49,280 bases of DNA, taken from an uncultured bacterium. GTDB taxonomy: Bacteria > Patescibacteriota > Minisyncoccia > Moranbacterales > GWC2-37-73. The translations under genes and the position numbers were made by a program. The notes below the pieces were generated by a model. The model was not told the DNA's origin and did not search any database. It was given only the letters and a program-made list of their open reading frames with translations. This document shows, in pieces, positions 17,632 to 23,148 of this stretch. Location of the stretch: contig CAILTR010000003.1 of the NCBI GenBank assembly GCA_903837175.1, forward strand, positions 1 to 49,280, in the 5' to 3' direction. Numbering within the stretch: position 1 is the first letter of the stretch; every line of letters begins with the position of its first letter.

Positions 17632-17704
17632 TGTCCTTGGCAGGAATCGAACCTGCGACCTTCTGGACCGCAACCAGACGCTCTATCCACTGAGCTACAA
17701 AGAC
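17632..17704 (-). tRNA. tRNA-Arg (GCG)
   Basis: 73 nt on the minus strand. The acceptor GTCTTTG pairs with CAAGGAC, discriminator A. The anticodon stem TCTGG/CCAGA encloses loop TTGCGGT, giving anticodon GCG. Most bacteria read CGN with ACG (inosine), so GCG is unusual. CCA is not encoded. Confidence 0.93.
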
Positions 17705-17730
17705 ATTGAACTTTTAGCAATAATTAGGCT

Positions 17731-17822
17731 CCTGCGACCTCCCCGATTGCTATCGGGGCGCTCTCCGCCAAAGGCGGATAAATATCCACTGTCTGTCCGC
17801 CTTGGGCGGAAGCTACAAAGAC
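17731..17822 (-). pseudogene. relic tRNA-Arg copy with palindromic inserts
   Basis: On the minus strand the pieces GTCTTTGTAGCT, CAGTGGATA, GAGCG and AGGTCGCAGG match the intact tRNA-Arg next door in order. They are separated by inserts: TCCGCCCAAGGCGGA plus 4 bases, TTTA plus TCCGCCTTTGGCGGA, and CCCCGATAGCAATCGGGG in place of the anticodon arm. The copy stops before the T loop. It cannot give a functional tRNA. Confidence 0.8.
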
Positions 17823-17926
17823 ATTTTTCTATTTTTAAACTCAAAATTTAGTATATAACGGAAGCTAAATAAAATCAATAGAGGGCATGGAAATTGAGGG
17901 CATGGAAATGCTCCATGTTCTATGCT

Positions 17927-18475
17927 TTATACATGCAATACTTTTTCAATTGTATCGATCATGCTTGGCTCTTGTTTAATCTCGGGAATATATTCTAATA
18001 TAATTTCCCGAATTTGAACTGGATCCTCATCTGCTAAGGGGATGTGGACAAAGGGAAACATCGAGGCTTTGGTATGTAGGCTAATTAATTTAGTGTGTTG
18101 GGGTTCGTAAAAAATCCAAAAAGAATGCATATTTTCATAAAGATACATATCTTTATCAGCAATAAGGCCTTCCGTGGTCAGGGCAAATTTAACGATGCGG
18201 GGATTTTTTTGGAGGTTAAGATAACCAACAATCCCAATTAAGATAAAAGTTATTGCCATAATCGGCCCATCGGTAAGCATTGCGTAGACAACAATAGCTA
18301 AAAGGAAAAGTCCCGCTAGAAAGTACCAGCGGTTTGATTTTTCATAAACCTCAAATTCTGGCGCCTGCCATTGGTGTAAAACTCTACCATACTGATCAGG
18401 CGGTAAGGCTTCCTCTAAGATTTGCCTTTCCATTTCTGCTGGCTGGGTGATAAATTGTCTTAAATCCATTGGCAT
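17927..18475 (-). CDS. two-helix membrane protein of unknown function
   Basis: 182 residues. A hydrophilic N-terminus (about 1-45) is followed by two close membrane helices (about 50-68, WYFLAGLFLLAIVVYAML, and 71-88, IMAITFILIGIVGYL). A soluble C-terminal domain with beta character follows (LTTEGLIADKDMYLYENMHSFWIFYEP), recalling bacterial PH-like domains. Proteins of this layout are frequent in CPR genomes, and I know no function. The start at 18475 is followed by another ATG two codons later (18469). The gene is bordered on both sides by tRNA relics. Confidence 0.75.
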   Translation of the reverse strand: MPMDLRQFITQPAEMERQILEEALPPDQYGRVLHQWQAPEFEVYEKSNRWYFLAGLFLLAIVVYAMLTDGPIMAITFILIGIVGYLNLQKNPRIVKFALTTEGLIADKDMYLYENMHSFWIFYEPQHTKLISLHTKASMFPFVHIPLADEDPVQIREIILEYIPEIKQEPSMIDTIEKVLHV

Positions 18476-18603
18476 AAGAGTTTTTATTAGAATTGCTTAA
18501 TTTAAGTTTAGCATATTTACAAATATGTTTCTAGCTGTTATGCTAAACAAAGTTTCAAATAGGTATATTCCTAGAGTTTTTGCATTTTTAAAAAAAATAA
18601 GTT

Positions 18604-18655
18604 GGAAGCATGGCCTCCGCCCAAGGCGGATCCGCCTTGGGCGGAGAGTGGTTAT
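18604..18655 (+). pseudogene. relic 5' end of tRNA-Ser split by a 30-bp perfect palindrome
   Basis: GGAAGCATGGCC at 18604-18615 and GAGTGGTT from 18646 are contiguous in the intact tRNA-Ser at 18924. Here they are split by exactly 30 bases: TCCGCCCAAGGCGGA followed by its reverse complement TCCGCCTTGGGCGGA. The rest of the tRNA is missing. Confidence 0.8.
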
Positions 18656-18670
18656 TATTTCTTGTAGCTT

Positions 18671-18919
18671 ATGTACTACGTATATATCCTAAAAAGTAAG
18701 AAAAATAGCAAATTGTATAAAGGATTTACCGCGGATTTACGTAGAAGAGTCGCCGAACATAATTCTGGAAATTCTGAGTTTACAAAAAATAATAGGCCAT
18801 GGGAACTTGTTTATTATGAAGCGTTTGTGAATGAAAAAGATGCAAGAAGAGAAGAAAAATTTTTAAAATCTGGAAAGGGGAGAGAAAGAATAAAATATTT
18901 ATTTGAAAATCTAGAATAA
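18671..18919 (+). CDS. GIY-YIG nuclease family protein (UPF0213/YhbQ-like)
   Basis: 82 residues, a bare GIY-YIG domain. YYVYILKS at 2-9 supplies the first motif and YKGFTADLRRRVAEHN the second, with arginines in the usual catalytic place. The rest (WELVYYEAF, ARREEKFLKSGKGRERIKYL) is typical of the short stand-alone family common in CPR and Firmicutes. The family members are probable structure-selective nucleases of uncertain role. The gene lies between a relic and an intact tRNA-Ser, a site that may attract mobile DNA, with the tRNA starting four bases after its stop codon. Confidence 0.9.
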   Translation: MYYVYILKSKKNSKLYKGFTADLRRRVAEHNSGNSEFTKNNRPWELVYYEAFVNEKDARREEKFLKSGKGRERIKYLFENLE

Positions 18920-18923
18920 GTAT

Positions 18924-19008
18924 GGAAGCATGGCCGAGTGGTTGAAGGCAACAGTCTTGAAAACTGTCATGGGGAGACCCATCGTGAGTTCGAATCTCAC
19001 TGCTTCCT
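18924..19008 (+). tRNA. tRNA-Ser (TGA)
   Basis: 85 nt. The acceptor GGAAGCA pairs with TGCTTCC. The anticodon stem ACAGT/ACTGT encloses loop CTTGAAA, anticodon TGA. A long variable arm and T arm TGAGTTCGAATCTCA are present. The discriminator base is T, where G is usual for tRNA-Ser. CCA is not encoded. Confidence 0.95.
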
Positions 19009-19051
19009 CAAGAAAGATTGAAATGAGTAGCCTTAATGCTGATGGCAAAGT

Positions 19052-19079
19052 TTGCAGAATAGCTAGTTTGTGTTATTAT
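19052..19079 (+). promoter_or_regulatory. promoter abutting the endonuclease start codon
   Basis: TTGCAG at 19052-19057, a 16-base spacer and TATTAT at 19074-19079. The expected start coincides with the ATG at 19086, so the mRNA would be leaderless. Confidence 0.5.
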
Positions 19080-19085
19080 GGAGAC

Positions 19086-20093
19086 ATGACTGAACAGTTT
19101 AAATCAAAAAGGGCCAAATTTAAAAAAGGCAAACAAAAAGAGTTCATTATAAAATCAAAGGAGGAACTTGGTTTGACATGGCAGGAATTTTCACAAATCG
19201 CGAAAACAAGTTCGAGAAATTTAAATGACTGGAAAAATGAAAAAATTTCGATGTCAGTCGATGCTCTCAGTATTATCTGCAAGAAAAGAAAGTGTGCATT
19301 GCCCAAAGAAATTGAGATATTGAATCCATATTGGTACGCACGCAGTGGAGCTTTACTTGGTGGAAAAGCAACATACGAAAAATATGGAATAATTGGAGGC
19401 GATCAGGAAAAGCGGAAAGAAAAATGGAATCAGTGGTGGGAAAAAGAAGGGAAACTAAAGCCGAATGAAATCTTAAAACCCTTATCTTTCAAAAAACCAC
19501 GTTTTTCAAAAAAGTTAGCCGAATTTGTGGGAATCATGTTGGGTGACGGCGGAATGACGAAAAACCAAGTTAAAGTAACTTTGCATTCTGTTGATGACTT
19601 GGAGTACTCTCGATTTATTGAAAATTTGATGCGGGATTTATTTGATGTAAAACCTGGCAGGACGAAGAGGAACGATTGCAAGGCACTTGATGTAGTATTA
19701 TCAAGAGTTGGTTTGGTGAAATTTTTAGTCGATAAAGTTGGGCTTTGCACTGGTAGCAAAATAAGACAGCAGGTGGATATTCCAGATTGGGTTAAGAATG
19801 ATGATGTATTTAAGCTCACTTGTCTCAGAGGCTTGATTGATACTGATGGCTGTGTAATAATTCATAAATACAAAGTTAATGGAAAGTGTTATTTATATAA
19901 AAAGTTATCGTTTACAAGTCGATCGATTCCATTGCTAAATTCAGCAAAAAGAATATTCGATGAAGTTGACATTAAAAGCAGAATTACAAAAAATAACTTA
20001 GAAATTAGAGTGGAAGCAAAGAGAGATATTGAAAGATATTTTAGTGTGGTAGGAACTCATAATCCGAAGCATTTAATGAGATATGAGAAATAA
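19086..20093 (+). CDS. HTH plus LAGLIDADG-type homing endonuclease
   Basis: 335 residues from the ATG at 19086. An N-terminal helix-turn-helix (about 20-70, LTWQEFSQIAKTSSRNLNDW) and a GGKATYEKYG linker precede the nuclease domain. That domain has two LAGLIDADG-type helices, FVGIMLGDGGM (about 147-157) and LRGLIDTDGCV (about 248-258), each with the acidic residue expected for metal-dependent cleavage. Such free-standing proteins cut DNA site-specifically and spread their own gene. The gene sits between two tRNA-Ser genes (77 bases after one, 10 before the next). Earlier starts (18930, 19023) are rejected because the first lies in the tRNA and both precede the promoter. Confidence 0.85.
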   Translation: MTEQFKSKRAKFKKGKQKEFIIKSKEELGLTWQEFSQIAKTSSRNLNDWKNEKISMSVDALSIICKKRKCALPKEIEILNPYWYARSGALLGGKATYEKYGIIGGDQEKRKEKWNQWWEKEGKLKPNEILKPLSFKKPRFSKKLAEFVGIMLGDGGMTKNQVKVTLHSVDDLEYSRFIENLMRDLFDVKPGRTKRNDCKALDVVLSRVGLVKFLVDKVGLCTGSKIRQQVDIPDWVKNDDVFKLTCLRGLIDTDGCVIIHKYKVNGKCYLYKKLSFTSRSIPLLNSAKRIFDEVDIKSRITKNNLEIRVEAKRDIERYFSVVGTHNPKHLMRYEK

Positions 20094-20103
20094 TATTGAT
20101 ATT

Positions 20104-20192
20104 GGAAAGGTGGCCGAGCTTGGTTGAAGGCACCACACTGCTAACGTGGCAGGGGGTAAAACCCCTCGAGGGTTCAAATCCCTCCCTTTCCT
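20104..20192 (+). tRNA. tRNA-Ser (GCT)
   Basis: 89 nt. The acceptor GGAAAGG pairs with CCTTTCC. The anticodon loop CTGCTAA gives GCT, with stem CCACA/CGTGG (one mismatch at the loop). The long variable arm GGGGGTAAAACCCC and T arm GAGGGTTCAAATCCCTC are present. Discriminator T, no encoded CCA, as in the other tRNA-Ser. Confidence 0.95.
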
Positions 20193-20199
20193 CATAAAT

Positions 20200-20234
20200 A
20201 AAAAGAGAACCCATTTTGGTGGGTTCTCTTTTTG
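20200..20234 (+). terminator. terminator after tRNA-Ser
   Basis: AAAAAGAGAACCCA, loop TTTTGG, TGGGTTCTCTTTTT: a 14-bp stem ending in T's. Confidence 0.9.
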
Positions 20235-20236
20235 TC

Positions 20237-20385
20237 TGTGTATATTGTGTATCGAAAGTTATGCACAACGTAAAGACGCTGTGCGTCTACGTTGCACGGC
20301 AGAGTTTAATAGATGGGGTTTATTTGGCTGAAGAGAGTCATTGTAAGGTTATACACAGGTTTCTGCACAGTTGTGTATATTGTGT
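20237..20385 (+). promoter_or_regulatory. possible LexA operator pair
   Basis: TGTGTATATTGTGT occurs exactly twice, at 20237-20250 and 20372-20385. The second copy ends 14 bases before the lexA -35. ATACACA at 20351-20357 mirrors the TGTGTAT of the second copy. Repeated sites just upstream of lexA suggest autoregulation. The binding motif of LexA in this lineage is not known to me. Confidence 0.4.
20263..20297 (+). repeat. hairpin repeat GCACAACGTAAAGACGC...
   Basis: GCACAACGTAAAGACGC and GCGTCTACGTTGC form a long near-perfect stem around TGT. It lies between the two lexA upstream motifs. It looks like another short palindromic repeat, not a terminator, as there is no T-run. Confidence 0.5.
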
Positions 20386-20399
20386 GTATAAGTTAGCTA

Positions 20400-20428
20400 T
20401 TGTTACACAAATCTAAAAGTTGTATAAT
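20400..20428 (+). promoter_or_regulatory. lexA promoter
   Basis: TTGTTA at 20400-20405, a 17-base spacer and TATAAT at 20423-20428. The start site falls at the ATG at 20435 or within a base or two, so lexA mRNA is probably leaderless. Confidence 0.7.
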
Positions 20429-20434
20429 GGCAAA

Positions 20435-21106
20435 ATGCTACAAGAAAAAACAAAAAAACTTACTCAAAAACAAAAAAAGATTTTTGATTATATTGCTGAT
20501 TGTCTTGAAAAAGAAGGGGCTTCGCCGACAATTTTGGAATTAGCAAAATTTATGGGAGTGTCATCTTTGCGAACGGTAACGCAATATTTGGAAAGCCTAG
20601 CAAAGAAAGGTCTTATCATCCGCTCGCGTCACCAAAGTCGTGGTATCCGTTTGGCGACCCATAATGACACAATGACTCAGACCGTGATTTTGCCAGTTTT
20701 AAGTAGTGCCGGTTGTGATAATATGCAAGTCTTTGCCGAGCAAGTCTTTGACGAATTTATTACCCTTGATCGCGAATTTATTCAGGGTAAAAATCCTGAA
20801 ACCGTTTTTGTTTTCAGGGCCGTTGGCGATTCAATGGCAGATGCCGGAATTGAAACTGGGGATTTAGTGCTTACTGAAAAAACTTCAGAAGTTTCCAATA
20901 GGGATAAGGTGGTAGCGGTGATTGATGGGATGGCGCTCATTAAACAAATTAATTTTTCGCCCAACGCTGTGGTCTTAAAGCCCATGTCACAAGATCCTCA
21001 ATATCGCCCAATTATCATGAAAAAAGATTTTCAAGTTTTTGGAAAAGTGATTGAGGTCATTAAGGATTTTAGTGGGGGTGAGGAGTTGGTTTATGAAATT
21101 TTATAA
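20435..21106 (+). CDS. lexA: LexA repressor
   Basis: 223 residues. The N-terminal winged helix-turn-helix (about 5-65) contains SPTILELAKFMGVSS. The self-cleavage site is Ala92-Gly93 (SSAGCD). The catalytic dyad is Ser133 (VGDSMADAGI) and Lys170 (ALIKQI), 37 residues apart as in E. coli LexA. It represses SOS genes until RecA-triggered autocleavage. The ATG at 20435 is chosen because a TTG start five codons earlier would lie over the -10 hexamer. The gene is preceded by a perfectly placed promoter and repeated operator-like motifs, consistent with self-regulation. A nitroreductase relic follows in the same frame. Confidence 0.95.
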   Translation: MLQEKTKKLTQKQKKIFDYIADCLEKEGASPTILELAKFMGVSSLRTVTQYLESLAKKGLIIRSRHQSRGIRLATHNDTMTQTVILPVLSSAGCDNMQVFAEQVFDEFITLDREFIQGKNPETVFVFRAVGDSMADAGIETGDLVLTEKTSEVSNRDKVVAVIDGMALIKQINFSPNAVVLKPMSQDPQYRPIIMKKDFQVFGKVIEVIKDFSGGEELVYEIL

Positions 21107-21199
21107 GGCATTATTCCGCTCGGATATCCAAACGAGGAAAAATCTGAGCATGGTGACAAGGAATTTAAAATTGAAAAAATCCATCAGGAAAAATGGTAA
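21107..21199 (+). pseudogene. relic C-terminus of a nitroreductase family gene
   Basis: Directly after the lexA stop, in the same frame, 30 codons read GIIPLGYPNEEKSEHGDKEF and so on, ending in KW and a stop. This closely resembles the C-terminal tail of nitroreductase-like flavoproteins (GYP-EEK---GDKEF). No start codon or upstream nitroreductase sequence remains, so it is probably a gene remnant, perhaps left when the lexA segment replaced the rest. Confidence 0.6.
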
Positions 21200-21226
21200 G
21201 AATTGATTTAGTACTTTAATAAGAGT

Positions 21227-21262
21227 AAAAAAAACCAGCAGGGAGGAAGTTTCCGCTGCTGG
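21227..21262 (-). terminator. terminator of the small minus-strand gene
   Basis: On the minus strand CCAGCAG, a 14-base loop, CTGCTGG and eight T's, about 20 bases past the stop of the gene at 21284-21559. Confidence 0.85.
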
Positions 21263-21283
21263 TGGTGTATGTGTAATAAGAAT

Positions 21284-21559
21284 TTAACGAGGAAGAGCTA
21301 CCCCGAGTTCCTTGTAGGCTGTTGCTTTGATTTCCGCCACAAGTTGTGGCTGCGTTTTTTTGGCAAGGTTCTGCCTATGAATTTTGGACTTTGAAGCGTA
21401 CGTTTCCGCATATCTCCGGATGGACGCTTGGTCATCCAACAAGATTGCCAACATTATTGCTGGCAAGTAGTAATCAGTTAAGGGGTTTTTCACCTTACTA
21501 GCTACACGTTCCATTATTTTCCCGAGATCGTCTTTTGAAACTTCAACCGTATTGTGCAT
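21284..21559 (-). CDS. small hypothetical protein
   Basis: 91 residues from the ATG at 21559, starting MHNTVEVSKDDLGKIMERVA. The start is chosen because GGGAG lies six bases upstream, one of the few classical ribosome sites in the window. The protein is soluble and mostly helical, with a middle hydrophobic patch (YYLPAIMLAILL) and a basic stretch (ASKSKIHRQNLAKK). I recognise no family. It is a complete unit with its own strong promoter and terminator, on the opposite strand to its neighbours, and may be an acquired gene. Confidence 0.65.
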   Translation of the reverse strand: MHNTVEVSKDDLGKIMERVASKVKNPLTDYYLPAIMLAILLDDQASIRRYAETYASKSKIHRQNLAKKTQPQLVAEIKATAYKELGVALPR

Positions 21560-21616
21560 GGCTGTCTCCCGTTTTATAATTAAAGGTGCTAAAAAATATT
21601 TTTTTGAATACTGAAT

Positions 21617-21644
21617 ATTGTACAATGTCCAGGCTAAAAGTCAA
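21617..21644 (-). promoter_or_regulatory. promoter of the small minus-strand gene
   Basis: On the minus strand TTGACT (plus 21639-21644), a 16-base spacer and TACAAT (plus 21617-21622). It gives a leader of about 50 nt before the ATG at 21559. Confidence 0.7.
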
Positions 21645-21746
21645 GGCTTTTCGAGAAAAAACTGTATTAAGGTGATTAATGATATTATTTTTAAAATAAG
21701 GTATAATTAGAGCAATCAAGGAGGTTAATTTTTAAAAGCAATTATA

Positions 21747-22256
21747 ATGACTGAAGAAATTTTTGAACGAAGTCTTGAACTTAAAGCGTCACAGGCGGGA
21801 AGCATTGCTAGTCTTGTTGGAACTTGGTGGAAAGAGATTTCTAAGCAGGCCCAGTCGCCAGCCAGCCCTGGCAAACTTTATGCGATCGGAAACTATTTGA
21901 TTGAGTTGGCGAAGAATTCCTTGAGCGATGGAAAAGGCGACGGAAAAGTCACGGCTATTTTTGACGGCGAAAAAGTAAAAATTGTGATTGACGATTTAGG
22001 CGACCAGGAGAAGGAAATTAACCTAAATGTGAAAGGCGATTATGGGATGAAAGAATCAATTGAATATTTTGACGTTTTCACAGTTGAATCAAAAGGCCGA
22101 AAGTACGAAAAAAACTTCAGAAACATAGTTGAGGAAACTGACAACAGCGACCTTTATGTTGGCTCAAAACTCACCATTGTTAAATATCATGTCATGCCAG
22201 TTGAGGAAGAGGAACAAACTTATCACTCAAACAGAAATTTTGGCGAGAGGATGTAA
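21747..22256 (+). CDS. hypothetical protein with weak GHKL-ATPase resemblance
   Basis: 169 residues, soluble, acidic C-terminus. The middle (about 47-100) reads YLIELAKNSLSDGKGDGKVT, then a strand ending KIVIDDLGD, then GDYGMKESIEYFDVF. This order recalls the N box, G1 box (DDxG) and G2 region of histidine-kinase-like ATPases such as anti-sigma factors, but the motifs are imperfect, so the call is tentative. GGAGG at about 21719-21724 lies 22 bases from the ATG, too far for an ideal ribosome site. TATAAT at 21702-21707 is a candidate -10. It is followed by a hairpin of the GTGTGAC family. Confidence 0.6.
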   Translation: MTEEIFERSLELKASQAGSIASLVGTWWKEISKQAQSPASPGKLYAIGNYLIELAKNSLSDGKGDGKVTAIFDGEKVKIVIDDLGDQEKEINLNVKGDYGMKESIEYFDVFTVESKGRKYEKNFRNIVEETDNSDLYVGSKLTIVKYHVMPVEEEEQTYHSNRNFGERM

Positions 22257-22286
22257 GCGTGTAAAGACAACTTAAAAATGAAAATA

Positions 22287-22332
22287 AAAAGTGTGACCCA
22301 AGTCTGCGACCGCAGACTTCTGTCACACTTTT
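22287..22332 (+). terminator. GTGTGAC-family hairpin terminator
   Basis: AAAAGTGTGAC and GTCACACTTTT form the outer stem, and AGTCTGCG/CGCAGACT the inner one. Same outer stem as at 23003, 25669 and 49093. It lies 30 bases after the stop of the preceding gene. Confidence 0.75.
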
Positions 22333-22406
22333 AAAATTAAAAAATATTTGGTAAAATTAAAATGTAAAATCAAATAAAGTTATGTTTGACATTTTAATTT
22401 AAAAAT

Positions 22407-22991
22407 ATGGCTAGCAAAACTTTTCTTAAACAGGCGCAGAAGCACATCCTTAAAAGCGTACCAGCGGTTAATGACTATATTTGTGCTACGCTTTGGGAAT
22501 TGGGTGAGGCAACTTCGCAGTCATTTTTCTCTCCAAAGTATTCCTTCACAAAACCAACACGGTTGTTATTTGGGTTTGAAGTTGGTTTTGAAAATAAGAA
22601 AATCAGCAAAAATACAATCAGAAAAAATCTGGAAAGATTGATCGCACAGGGAATTGTGAAAAAGAAAGGCAGTATTTTCTCACTAAGTAAAGGTGGAATA
22701 AAATTATTTAGTAGTATCGGCCTGCGGAAGAAAATTTTAGCAAAAAAATGGGACAAGAAATACCGTTTGGTGATTTTTGATATTCCGGAAAAAAATAGAG
22801 CAGATCGGAATTGGCTACGGGGTGAATTGCATCTCTTGCAATATGCACAATTACAAAAAAGCGTGTTTATTAGTAAATTTTCTTTAACGGAAGACATCAT
22901 CATTGAAATTCAAAAAAGAAAAATGAGCAAATTTGTGAATTATCTCTTGGTGGACAAAATTTTTGATTATTCTGAAATTAAAAAGAAGTAA
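22407..22991 (+). CDS. PaaX-like/Cas2-fold regulator-type protein
   Basis: 194 residues. The N-terminal half is basic and contains a winged-helix-like segment (SKNTIRKNLERLIAQGIVKK). The C-terminal half (about 110-185) has the Cas2/PaaX ferredoxin-like pattern: YRLVIFDIPEKNRADRNWLR, then LLQYAQLQKSVFISKF and a final strand VNYLLVDKI. In PaaX-type proteins this pairing marks a transcriptional regulator. In CPR genomes similar proteins are often labelled Cas2, but no CRISPR array or other cas gene is present here, so a CRISPR role is not supported. It starts at the ATG at 22407 and is flanked by related hairpins on both sides. Confidence 0.65.
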   Translation: MASKTFLKQAQKHILKSVPAVNDYICATLWELGEATSQSFFSPKYSFTKPTRLLFGFEVGFENKKISKNTIRKNLERLIAQGIVKKKGSIFSLSKGGIKLFSSIGLRKKILAKKWDKKYRLVIFDIPEKNRADRNWLRGELHLLQYAQLQKSVFISKFSLTEDIIIEIQKRKMSKFVNYLLVDKIFDYSEIKKK

Positions 22992-23002
22992 AATGTTCTT
23001 TC

Positions 23003-23052
23003 AAAAAAGTGTGACAGAAGTTGACGGTCGTCAAGATATGTCACGTTTTTTT
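23003..23052 (+). terminator. GTGTGAC-family hairpin terminator
   Basis: AAAAAAGTGTGAC, inner stem TTGACG/CGTCAA, then GTCACGTTTTTTT. It follows the stop of the PaaX-like gene by about 10 bases. Confidence 0.75.
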
Positions 23053-23111
23053 GGAGGATATTTTTGGATCTGAGAAAGATTTGAAACATTGTTTGATTTT
23101 AGCTTAATAAT

Positions 23112-23140
23112 TTGTTAGGCTTAGATTTCTAGAATATATA
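23112..23140 (+). promoter_or_regulatory. murL-murD promoter
   Basis: TTGTTA at 23112-23117, a 17-base spacer and TATATA at 23135-23140. The expected start is within a few bases of the ATG at 23149, a near-leaderless arrangement. Confidence 0.5.
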
Positions 23141-23148
23141 AAAAAGCA

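Noticed and set aside
17602-17673. N-terminal extension of the methyltransferase
   Set aside because: The extra codons lie largely inside tRNA-Arg on the same strand, and two ATGs just downstream give a sensible start.
18930-19085. Longer start for the endonuclease gene
   Set aside because: It would begin within tRNA-Ser and upstream of the promoter that abuts the ATG at 19086.
22407-22991. CRISPR-associated Cas2
   Set aside because: Only the C-terminal fold resembles Cas2. The protein has an N-terminal winged-helix-like part, and there is no array or other cas gene in the window.
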